The notes under the pieces were generated by a model. The model saw only the letters and a program-made list of their open reading frames with translations. It was not told where the DNA came from and did not search any database. From assembly GCA_036320915.1 (NCBI GenBank), contig JAXBDG010000001.1:2812001-2876000 (forward strand): a DNA stretch of 64,000 nucleotides. The letters run 5' to 3'. The position numbers and the translations under genes were made by a program. This stretch comes from Linnemannia elongata. Lineage: Eukaryota; Mortierellomycota; Mortierellomycetes; Mortierellales; Mortierellaceae. The first letter of the stretch is position 1, and each line of letters begins with the position of its first letter. Positions 35,034 to 48,900 of this stretch are shown here, in pieces.

Positions 35034-37245
<2,212 letters not shown>

Positions 37246-37285
37246 AACAGTCCCTCCATCTAGAGGGCTTTGAACAAGTTGTAGA

Positions 37286-37291
37286 AATAAA
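37286..37291 (+). terminator. Poly(A) signal of glutathione reductase
   Basis: AATAAA 41 bases after the stop codon, before the leader of the following gene. Confidence 0.55.
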
Positions 37292-37461
37292 ATGCATGTA
37301 TTATCTATCCTCCAGCGCCACTAACCCGTGACGTTCTGTCCGTTACGAGTCATTTTAAAGAAAAGTTGTAGTTTTCCCTTAGGTTCAGTTTGCAATTCTC
37401 ACCACCTCTTTACATTCACTCCCAAGTCCAAAACCGCTACCTCACAACGTTTTACAATTCC

Positions 37462-39318
37462 ATGGTCCAATCACACCCAACAACAGACACAACAACAACA
37501 ACGTCGGATGTAGGAACATCATGGTTGGCGAACAAGTATGCGAAATGCATCGACGAGGCCATTGAGGCCGCCTCAGTAGAGCTCCGCTCCCTCAGCCTCA
37601 AAGTGAGTGCTCGTTCTCCTCCTTCACCGTTACACCTATCTCCGCTCACCTATATTGCGGAACTGGACCTCCGTCATCCTACTGCGAAGACCAAATCATA
37701 CCAAATAGTCCAATAACCCTTTCTTCGCCTACTCGAACGTGTTAAAAAATTAGATCCACGAGAATCCAGAGCTGGGGTTGAAGGAGTTCAAGGCCCACGC
37801 GTGGCTGACAGAATACCTCTCCTCAAAAGGGTTCACAGTAGGAAAGAGTGCCGCCCCAGAGCTGGAGACGGCGTTCATTGCACAGTTTGGCGACCCCTCC
37901 AGTAACCTTGTCATTGGTCTTTGTTCTGAGGTAAAGCTCTTGAGATGTTTCCAGAGTGGGTGCAATGTTTGATGTGGTTGCTATACGCAACTGATCGTGG
38001 GAATTGATGGTCCCTACCTTTGCGGAGTGACGGATGGGATTATTTCCTGTTACGGTAACCATGTCTGTAGACCCTCTAACACATCTAACCTTGAATGATA
38101 ATAGTACGACGCGTTGCCGCTGTCCAAGCCTGGCTCGACAGAGCAGACCACTTCACACGCCTGCGCGCATAACCTCATTGCCATCAGGTACTTCCATAAT
38201 TTGTCCGTATATCTGGTACCCCCGTCACGGCATTGGGGTCTAAAAAATACTAATCATCATTGCATTATTTTGACAAAAAATCACGATAGTGGAGTGGCGG
38301 CAGCGTTGGGTTTGCAGGCGGTGATCCGCCAATTCGACCTACCAGCACAGATCAAACTATTTGGCACTCCCTCCGAAGAACAAGACTACGGAAAAGTCAC
38401 CATGCTCAACGTCGGAGATTTTGAGGGCGTCGACGTCTGCATGATGCTCCATGGCGCCAACGCCGACGTGATCTACACCCCGTTCCTAGCACTCGAAAAG
38501 GCCACAGTCGAGTTCTTTGGCAAGGCCTCGCACGCGTCAACGACCCCTTGGGAGGGGATCAATGCCCTGGACGCGGCTATGCAGGTCTATACAGGGATTG
38601 CGCTGATGCGACAGCAGATGAGGCCTGACCAGCGCGTGCATGGAATTATCGAAGTTGGTGGACAGGCGTCAAATATTATCCCGCAGTATACGAAGAGTCT
38701 TTATAGGGTGAGAGCGCCCAAGGATGCGCAGGTTCAGGAGTTGAAGAAGAAGGTGAACAAGATATTTGAGGCTGCTGCCAAGTCCACGGGCTGTCAAGTC
38801 AAGTACCACTGGGATGGTCACCTTCAAGGTAACCTCTTATATCTATTCCGTGCACGCCTGTGTGCTTCCTTGTATTCATAGTGGTAATTGATTATTTTGA
38901 TAATCGTGTATTTACGTTATTAATACTCTCTATTTATCCTTTTCTTACATCGTCGGCAGATATTTTGACCAATGAGCACCTGGTAGTCAGGTTCGAGAAA
39001 TGGATGAACAGCCAAGGACTGAAATACGCAAGCAAGGCCCAACAACAGTCGAAGCTCTCGGGTTCGACCGATATGGGCAACATCACCCACGCGATCCCAG
39101 GAATCCACCCCATGTTTAACATTATCAACCTCGAGGGAATTGACGCCCCCAGTGGTGGCCTTCACACGGTCGAGTTTGCAACAGCAGCAGCTACCCCAGT
39201 TGCTCATACTGCGACTTTGAGGGCGTCCAAGGCTCTGGCCATGACGGGTGTTGAGTGTATTTTAGACCCAGAGTTCTTGCGACGCGTCAAGCAGGAGTTT
39301 GAGTCTCGCGAAGATTGA
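37462..39318 (+). CDS. Peptidase M20D-type amidohydrolase (PM20D2-like)
   Basis: Metal-dependent amidohydrolase/dipeptidase family member, closest in pattern to the M20D group with PM20D2. Five exons (37462-37602, 37754-37930, 38105-38187, 38290-38828, 38960-39318) give 432 residues. Catalytic-domain landmarks are GLCSEYDALP (Asp108) and HACAHN (124-129). A lid/dimerisation domain contains FFGKASHASTTPWEGINALDA. C-terminal metal-site sequences are GSTDMGNITHAIPGIHPMF and GGLHTVEFA. M20D enzymes usually show HACGH, and here the Gly is Ala127 while the presumed metal ligands Cys126 and His128 are kept. No signal peptide, so probably cytosolic. It follows glutathione reductase by 216 bases in the same direction; a functional link is not implied. 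Confidence 0.88.
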
Positions 39319-39587
39319 TAAAGGTGTTTTGTATTGTGTAGATAATTTTCTTACCCTTTGAACAAATTGGTACTTTCAGAAGTAAAAGCAAAGACCAAAA
39401 GACAGCTGTTTATTGAGTGAGGCGTAGGATGAAGTGGTGAATTGAAAATGATGGCACTTGTTTTTGGCCTTACCCCCCCATTTCCTTGTCATTTCCTTTC
39501 TTCGCATTCTACTCCTTATGGTGAAGATTGCATTTATGCGCCTGCTTGTTGTTTTTGTTGTCGTGTTGGTTCGCTTGTGGTTTTCTT

Positions 39588-39597
<10 letters not shown>

Positions 39598-39630
<33 letters not shown>
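39598..39630. repeat. (CT)n microsatellite
   Basis: About 16 uninterrupted CT units, preceded by further CT-rich sequence. Confidence 0.85.
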
Positions 39631-39632
<2 letters not shown>

Positions 39633-40018
39633 TTCCCACTTTGATAGATGACTAAAATTGTTCTTTATCAATCGAGGAGTGTTGAAAGAGGGCGTTGAGT
39701 TGAAATCGCGTCCAATGTATGTGGTCTGTGTACCTCGTTCCTCGATTCTACTATTGGTCCATTTTTTTTTTCCAGTTCCCCGATTTCCCAGTTTATTCCG
39801 TGAGTCCCATACCTCCTTGCCACCTTGCATTACCCCTCCCCCCTCTTTTGACTTGGCCGGGTCACCTTCTTCCCTTGGTCACTTCCTTTCCACTCGTCTC
39901 CTCACCACCGCGCGCCGAATTTATATCCGTAGCCTTACTTTTCATCTCACCTATGTATTCCTCCGCTCTCCCTCTTTAAATGCGACCATTAAAAAAAAAA
40001 AAAAGACAAGTGACGCGT

Positions 40019-40045
40019 AAAAAAAAAAAAAAAAAAAAAAAAAAA
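40019..40045. repeat. Poly(A) run, 27 bases
   Basis: An uninterrupted run of 27 A, with a shorter A run about 30 bases upstream. Confidence 0.9.
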
Positions 40046-40620
40046 CATACGCCCGGACAAAAATCAGTAGCATTTGGATCCGTAGTTAGGACTAACAGGG
40101 GCTTGACATCGGCTTCATTTTTTTTTGGTCCGGGGAGGGCAGGAAAACAAAGTGTCTTACCATGAAGACAAATAAACTAAAGGTATAGGGGCGGGTGGCT
40201 GAAGGAAGAGTAAGTGAGTGTGTGTGAGAGATAGAAAGGAAGTGAGAATGAAGAGGGAGAGAAGGTGAAAAAGGGAGAGAGAGAGGGAGTAAGACTGAAG
40301 AGGAAGAGAGGGTGAGGGTGGGAGAGAGACCCGGGCCATCAGCCGACAAACAAAATTGACTAGGGCGTGAGCGTGGCGTAGCGTCATGTATTGGTGTGAG
40401 GTTGCCCTTTGTTTTCCCGACAGTTTGCCAGTTACTCCAGTCCCGATCCAGTCACGCTCCAGTTCCGTGATTATTTAGTGCTCGAGTCAATCCTTCTTTT
40501 CTCGACGGACATGGTGCAAAGGCTGCAAAGTAAGACTGCAGAAAGTAGGGGGTAAGGGTCAAGGTAGGGGTGCTGGGAAAAGAGTACTGTAAAAGACTGA
40601 TAAAAGGGAGCAATCGGTTC

Positions 40621-40621
<1 letters not shown>

Positions 40622-40651
<30 letters not shown>
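40622..40651. repeat. Poly(A) run, 30 bases
   Basis: Thirty consecutive A. No coding sequence, target duplication or retroelement structure is recognisable upstream. Confidence 0.9.
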
Positions 40652-40654
<3 letters not shown>

Positions 40655-42114
40655 GAGGCAGGGAAAATAATAGCACCCTGGTGGCACGTTGCTCTGCTTG
40701 TCTTGAACCCCTGATTGAGTGCATTGGAATTGGATTGAAAGGGGTTCAGGGCAAGCTCAGTGTGGTGGAGGGGCTGGAAAGTAAGGGACAGAGCCGTGCA
40801 ACAACACCGGTTTGTGGAGAAGGCAATGAATGATTTATGGGTAGTGTCAGTGAGTGAGCAATGGGTGGAATGTGAGGAGGGATAAATTTCCGATCTGAAA
40901 AAAAAAAAAAAAAAGAATCGAAAAGGAGCTGTTTCGTGTAGCCATCTTAAGAAGTGAGAGCGCATGAGATGGTAACAAAGAAGAAAAGCGCGTGATGTTT
41001 AAAGAAACCCCCTCAAACAGAAAAAAAAACAAAAGGCAAACGGTATCTTTTTGTGTGGAGTGGTGAAGAACAAGTGCATCGGGAAATGAATCACGTTCAG
41101 AAAGGGAGTAAAAAAGGGCAAGGCTGGGCTTTGATGTGTTCACGACGATCGTTGGATCCTTGGGCTGCATTAAACGTTGTTGTCGGCCCGATAGTGAACG
41201 CCCTTTTAGCCTCTTTGTTTACCATTGCGCCTATTGTTATTTCTGCCATGCTTCTTCCTGCTCATGACATACGAAGGAAGAATAAAGGCAAAGAGGGGGC
41301 AGGAAAGAGAAGTAAGGGGGAGGGGACTGGGAGAAAGAGGAGTGGAAAAGGGAGGACGGGAGTGATGGATGCAGAAAGAACAAAGTATGTGCGAATGAAA
41401 ATAAAGAGCCACGAGGTTGAAGTGGGAGAGTATAAAAGGTATATCTATGTGGGTCGAGTTGACAAGGGGGATGTCGACAAGAATGAAAGAGAGACAGGGG
41501 GGAGGAGATACTACAACTCTTCATCTTTGTTCGTTGTTCATGAACCTGTATGCGTAGTTGTTTTTCTTCCGCTTCTTTGTTTACAATAAGAACCATGTTC
41601 GTTTTGTTCGTTGCGTTGGCATTTTGAGTGGTGAATGGGTTCATGAGCATGGACTCGTGTAAAGGAAGTTGTGAGCCATTGAAGGCCTTTCTTAAAAAAG
41701 CCTCCTCTGCCCGCTCACCCCCTGGGCCAAGCTTGCCCTTCCTCTTACTTCATTCACACTCCCTTTACTCCATTGTTTTTTTTTGTTCATTTCATGATTG
41801 TTTGTTCGTTTTGTCCTTGAAGTCTGTTGTATGTATTAACACTGTTTTGATCCCTTTTTCATTTCTCTCTTTTTTCTCGAAGTCTGTCGATCAAATTTCT
41901 TTTTCTCTCTTCTTCTCCGCTCCCTCTTCTCTCTTTCTCTCTTCTTCTCTCTTCTCTCACTTCTATTTTCCTTCTCTTCCCTTTCCCACTTCCCCTTCTC
42001 CTCGTTTTATCCTTTTCCATTTTCCTTCACTGACACTCTCGTTTCTATCTCACATCAAACATCTGCACGCACTCATTTGTATTCCTCTCCATCCTTATAA
42101 CCGACACATCCTCC

Positions 42115-42252
<138 letters not shown>

Positions 42253-43720
42253 ATACATACTCTTCATATCCAACCTCACTAGGTGAGTAACTAGCTGTCT
42301 CTCTGCAACCTTCTCCTTCACCCTCACCCTCCCTCACTCTCTTATTCACTCACTCATTATTTTCTCCGATCCATCTGTCAAAAATTGGTCGATCGTACCA
42401 CCTTTCTCATTTTCTCTTTCACTCTCTCTCTCTCTCTGCTCCAATTTCAATTGCACATTGTCATTGTAACTCCACACCATTCTACATCCATCCTCCCTCG
42501 TACCCTCCTACTCCTTCCCTCTCGCATCACTATCCACTCAATTCTGACTCTCACTCTCACTCTCTCCACTGCTCGCGCGATGATCTTTCTGTATATATGT
42601 CTCTTCCCTTCGGTTCCCTCATTCTCTCTCTCATTACAACTCTGTCTTACATCAATCCGTTCCTTCACCTTTTTCTTTGGACTTCATTTTTCAATCCTTC
42701 CGCCCTCCCTCTTCGCTTTGTCACTCCTATTTGTTAGTCCTTTAGTATCGCCATCAAGCCCTCATTGTTTGTCTCCCTCTCTCCCTCTCTCATCCCTTTC
42801 ATCCCTGGCCCCTTCACCACATTGCCTCCATGTGCGACAGTCTCTCTTTCCTCACTCCCTTTCCTGTTACCCTCCGCCCTCCATTTGACTTCCCCTTTCT
42901 ATACAAAATTCCAATTGTTGTTGTTTTTGAATTGCTCTCTCCTTTTGCCTCCTCCTCGCCTTCCCTCTTCCTCGCAGTCCAACGACATTGCTTGTTCTTG
43001 GATACCATGAGCTAGTTGATTTTAATTACGGTTCCCTATTCTGCTTCACACCTTATACCCATCGTCGACACATAGTTGACAAAGATACCAGTTGACGGAT
43101 ATTCTCACTCTTGAATTGGTGTGGTTACTGATAACCGTTTTTTAAAGCCAAGTACCGGTAATCTTTTTTTTTTCTTTCTTCACTGTTTCCCTCTTTCGAT
43201 CTTCTTTGAGAGTTTCTCCCTATTTTCCACTTTTTCTGGTTGGACCGGTAAGGAGATGCAATACGACCGCATGTTGAATCACGCTCAGTAATTCGCACTC
43301 TCCACCTCTCTTTTTTGGTACCCTGTAAACAAGAACTATGCATGCAACTGTAAAAAAACACTGGGAGGGGGAAGATGAACAGAGAAAGAGTGTGGGAGAG
43401 AGAAAGTCACTCAGAAAAAGGCGAATGCGACAGAAGAGGGAGGGATGACAGGCAGCAGGGGAAGGAGGGACCACTTTTCGAAATTCTTTTTTTTTTTGCT
43501 GTCTTGTGCCTGTTTGCTTGCTTTTTTTTTTTTTTGCATCGACAAAGCAACTCGCGTCTACTGAAACGGTAACGAGATCGAGTCGAGTTCTTGGTAGTCT
43601 GAATTTCACCTCAAAGGGCTGAGCGAGCATAAGCGTTTCTATTGCCCTCCATTGCTCTTTGTCGTCAGATGGGCAATGGACAGACAATTCCGCTCGCCGA
43701 TGTCGAGGATAAGGGGTGAC

Positions 43721-43747
<27 letters not shown>
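43721..43747. repeat. (GA)n microsatellite
   Basis: About 13 AG/GA units followed by an AAAG-rich tail, opposite in strand composition to the surrounding CT-rich sequence. Confidence 0.85.
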
Positions 43748-43751
<4 letters not shown>

Positions 43752-44786
43752 AAGAAAGAGAAGGAGCAAAGAGTGGGTGAGACTTTTCGTCTCGTCTCGA
43801 CACGACCATGCCTTGAGTGCTCACACTTTTCCTTATTATCTTCCTCGCCTGATGACCTTTCCTCGACCAGTCCTCGCTGACCGGCATCCTGCTCCCAGTT
43901 CCCAGTTTCCCTCTTTCCTGTCTCCTGACTTCTGCATCCACTCACGGTCCACCTTCCTCTTCTGCATCTTGTATGAGAACCAAACACCAGATCCATGACA
44001 TAACTAAAACCTACACAATTTGCCCTTGTCTTGGTTCGGGTACATTCTCCTCTCTCCTCTTTCTCTCTCTCCCTCTTTCTCTCTCCATCCTCCTCTTTCG
44101 CCAACCTGCTTCTTCTCAGTTTCATCACCACCAACTCTTGTCGCTTGTGTTCTAGATTTGCCTTCTTTTGCACTGGCCTCTTGTCTATCCTACACCCCAA
44201 AGAACGGAAACCCGAGTCACAAACCCAACTATCTCCTATCTATCTTGACCACCTCCTGGATGACTTTCTCCCTCTGGTTTAACAAACATACATGACGTCC
44301 TTTACAACGGATTTTCTTGACGCTTGTCACACTATGCAACCACTTTTCTCTCTCTCCTTCGGCCACCATTTAACAAAAAAGTATTCTATCTTTTCTCAAC
44401 TTCCATTTGTCTGCTTTTGTTTTTTATTGTATATTCTGTCCATCTGCTTTTGGTTCTATCTGGAGGCTGACGAGCGCGGAACTGGGTAGTTGTCCCGCTG
44501 CCCACCTCCTTTCTTTTATCCCCTTTTCTTTCCCCGTTCCCTTAGCCCATTCTTTTGAAATTGAGCCTTCTCCCAGCATCTGCAAAGATGGCAAATGCAC
44601 GCACTCTTTTCTTCCAGACCCTCTTTCCCTCGACTTTTCCTTTCATCATTGCGCTTAGCGGCATGGCTTCACTTGAAAATGCAAGTGTGTACCCTGCCTT
44701 GATGAGCTTTTAACTGTCCTCCTCTTCTTCCCCTTCTTTACCCCCTGTATTTTTTCCCATTTCTCTTTGGCTCAAGTCTGAGACCA

Positions 44787-44790
<4 letters not shown>

Positions 44791-44828
<38 letters not shown>
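44791..44828. repeat. Poly(T) run, 38 bases
   Basis: Thirty-eight consecutive T, the longest homopolymer in the window and a likely place for length errors in the assembly. Confidence 0.95.
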
Positions 44829-45996
44829 CGTTAGAGAGAATGGATACTATTTTATTGCATTTACCCGTTCATACTACGAGAGCTTTCATGCTTCAAAATC
44901 CACTCGATTACTTCCATCAGGAACCCTCCATGCCCATTACATGTCCTCGCAATGAGTTGATATGATGATATCGAGATTGTTTATTTTTCTGGCAAGCTGT
45001 TGAGAAAAGGCGCAGAATGAAGGGGCAAAAGACTGGAGGTCGGACGGAAATAAGGACTACACAAAAAAGAGGAGTCGACGGTAGTGCTGAGAGTTCAGGG
45101 GAAGGAGATCTCAAGTGAATGCACAAACAAAGAATTTCTGCATGCCTTATTCCAAATGCCATTGCAATGAGAGTGGAGGTTGATGTTGATGTTGCGGGTG
45201 GAATGGAATGAGACGTGTCTTCTGAGTGTATGTGTGTGTGTCAGATGTGAAGGTTGCCAGGAACAGGAACAGGGGGAGGGACGCGTTCTCTTGTGTTGTG
45301 TGGTGCTCGCATCCTATTGGTGTGAGCGTGACAGAATTGGTTTCACCTTCGTTAGTGTTGCAGAGTTATTACTAAACTGATCAGGACTCTTTCTTCCTCC
45401 TTTGTCGCTTCCACTCAATCCATTAGTCTCGCTGTCATTCGTTCCTTCCTTAACAAGTACACTCATCAACACTTCCAATTGGCAACACTCCCTCCAGCAT
45501 AGCTATAAACTCGTCTTCTCCGTTCAGGGACTAAAAGAAGAAGGTACATAAACACACGTATGCAATCAACAATCAAGAGCTATTAAAAAAATAAGGATCC
45601 TGTCTTTTGACATAGAAGAGCACTGCTTTATTTTTATATATCGTGTGTCGCTCTCGTGTGTGTTGTGTGCGTCTGTGAGTGCGTTGGTCATCGTTTGTTG
45701 TTAGGATTTGTATCCTGCATTTGTTCCTTCATTCTTGTTGCTTATGCATTCCTTTTTTTCTCTTTTTATATTTTTATTTCATGTATATGCACATAGCGAA
45801 CGTTCTCCGTTTCTGTTGCCTTATTCCCGTCAACATCTCCCCTTTTTCGTCTCTCTCCCTTTTTTGCTGCCACCTCCGAGGAGCGAAAACAAAAGAATAG
45901 CAACAACTGGCACGTCGTTCTGAGGAAAGCGATGAACGTACTGTCTGAGCCACAGTCGTCATCTCTCTCGACCAGGTTCCGGACCTCCACCCAATC

Positions 45997-48900
45997 ATGG
46001 ACAACAACAGCGATTCTTGTACGCCAACAACTGCTCATGAGCCTCTGATCGAGGCTTTCACCATTACCTTCATCACTACTACAACTACTGCCACAACAAC
46101 GCCAATACCACCGTTGGCAGCAGTAGCAGAAGCAATAACTGCGACCACAACAACGACAGCAATGGCTACCACCTCTCAATCAATTCTCTCTTCTCCTTCA
46201 CTCCATCCTCTCGAGCAGCTGCCCGTTACCAATACCCATGCCCGCACTCAACCTTCTCCCTCTTTACCCATGTCACCTCCTCAAGCCGACAACCCTTCTT
46301 CCTTCCCTTCATCAATATTCTCGTCGACACTTCCTTGTACTCCACTCCAAACAACGACTGAAACTGCAACACACCCACTTGTAAATAACTCCAACACCAC
46401 CACCACCTCACTCGATACCAGCGGTACCCCTGCATTCAATACCCCCTTTACTACTAGTAATAATAATAGCAGCACTCTCCACACCAACAACAACACCAAC
46501 ACTGCCTCCAACACCGTAACCGGCAACTACACAGAGCCAAAATCAAACCCAACCAACAACAATAGCAGCAACAGCAGCAGCAACGTCTCCCGACATGCTA
46601 GTTCACCAAGCTCCAGCACTACTGCAAGCGATAAGTCCACCAAAAACGTGTCTCCATCTGTCCGCAAAATTACCACAATGACCTCTGGTGGAAAAACCCT
46701 TGGGTTCCTTGGATCCCTTAGCCCCAAAAGCAGCAAATACAAAGTCTCTAACAAAAAAGCGACCGCTCTAGTCAACTCGTCACGTCCTCCTTCCCCAACA
46801 CCACCACCATCACCTCTCACTAATATCGCTCCACCAACAACGACGCTCTTGGCTACACCTCTTCCACCGTCTCCTTCCCCTATATCACCCGCTTTCACCC
46901 AACCTGAGGAAGCCTCCACTCCAGCCTCTCAGCGCCCCCAATCCGCTGTCTCGTTCACCATGAGCTCACCCAGTCGCAAGCTTTCAATGGATCAATCAGA
47001 CTCCCCTCGGTCGGGTCAGCAACTTCACGAACAGCTGCAGCAGCAGGAACAGCAACAGGAGTCTCCCGACCCTTCCAAAGACAAGAACGACAAGAAGCGC
47101 GCAAAGGACAAGGATCGCCATCATAGCCACTTTGGACAACGCTTGTCCAAGGCCATTGGTCTCTCTTCTTCGTCCTCCAAGAACCAACATCAGCAGCGGA
47201 TACGACAACTGTCAGTTGACAGTTTTTTAACCATCAATGCAGTTCCAAACCCGACCTCGGGAACAACAACTACGTCAGAAGATTCTCCACAACAGCAGCA
47301 ATCGCAACCGCCGCAGGCACAGCGACAGACAGGAAAGCCAGTCCTGGGAAAAGAGAAGGAAAAGAAGGGAGGCATCATAAACCATTTCCTGCATCGGCCC
47401 CGCATTTTGAGTCCCAATGACGGCATAAAGTCGAAAGAGTTGATACAAAACTCGGCAGAAGGAGCAACACAAATGGGAGGAAGTACGGCAGTATTAGGCG
47501 AGGGCCAGACCAACTCATTCAAGTTTCCAGATGGACCATTCGCTCAGTCTGCGACCAACAGCGAAATTAGCCTGGACAGCGAATCGCATCGACGTGATGG
47601 TGCACACGGATTGGGATCTGCAGCAGGCGAGGACAGTGACATGGCAGCACTGCGCAGATTTCAGAGTCGTCATCGACAGGACAGAGGCAGCTCGAGCAGC
47701 GGCAAGTCTCTAGTCGACAGCTTGACGGCGCAGAACTTTCGGCGTCGACCAAGTCTGATTGTCGATCTGATGCCACTACCGTCAATGCAGCAGCACCGCC
47801 ATCAACATCCTTCACATCAAAGCATTGAGGACATGGTCGAATCGCCTCAGGAACTGCACCCCCACCACCAGCCAGAAGACATGGAGCGACTGAATCTATA
47901 CAACCATTTAGGACTACAGGAGATTCACTACAGCACCGGAACAGGCGAGGAGCCATCTGAGCTAATGATTCGTCAACTCTATGGCGGCGGCCCTGGTCCT
48001 CGTAAGAGCTACTCGTCGACATTCCTCCTTCCTGGTCATGTTGGAACCAGTAGCAGCACCAACAGTATGGGCGTCCCGGAGCACCACGGACTACGCCGTG
48101 CATCCTCGCCTTGTGCCAATCTGTCGCAGTTGAATACGTCTATCACTTCAAACAGGTCAACTCTAGCAGCAATAACAACATCCCCAATCGCGCCCTCAAA
48201 GGCAGCATCGTCGCGACTCGGAAAGCTGGGTCGGTTCAAGTTTCCTTCGATCTCGATGGCAAGTATCCACCGACACAAGCAAGGCAGCCTAAACGGAAGT
48301 AGTTCCTCGATCCAGTCCTCCTCTGACGAACAGCACCACGCCATGATGCTCGCCAACTTCAACAACACGCGACGGAGCTCACTATCGATCCCTTTCAAGT
48401 CTTCCATGTTCGAGCCCCCTGTTACTGTCCCACCACCCTCTCCGGCGTCGCAGATCCATGTCTCCGACTCTGCATCTACATTTGCTTCGGTCAACACCGT
48501 GGGGATGACGACTTTGGGACCCTCGACAGTAGGAAGCAGCAGCAACCACAGCAGCATTAGCAGCAGCTATCATGTTCTCGACATGGCGGCGACTGGTAGC
48601 AGCATGGGCGATTCCAAGAAGCCTAGACAGTCACTTGCAGCATTTTTGGAAGAGCAGGCGCACCATCCTCATCACAGCTCTACCAACGGAATGAACGGTT
48701 TGCCATCCACACCTTCGGGCGCCTCTCCATCACAGCAGCAGCAAATCCTTCGACCAGTCTTGAGCAACAACGATGAAGCAGCTGGGGTTCAACAGCGACA
48801 GGAGCAGCAGCAGCAGAAGCAGCCTCATAGACACCAGCGACAGCAATCACGGAGTCTGGGTAAGAGCTTTATTGGATCTGAAAAGTTCTCCGCCAACACA

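Noticed and set aside
40622..40651. Poly(A) run as the tail of a retroelement
   Set aside because: No coding sequence, target duplication or Pol III box was seen upstream; other homopolymers nearby suggest simple slippage.
41053..41589. 178-codon open frame on + with Lys/Arg/Gly-rich sequence
   Set aside because: It begins without an ATG, is mainly simple GA/AG-rich sequence, and has no recognisable domain or splice context.
43220..44200. 326-codon open frame on -
   Set aside because: Low-complexity basic sequence from the reverse complement of C/T-rich DNA; no domain, no paralog, no splice support.
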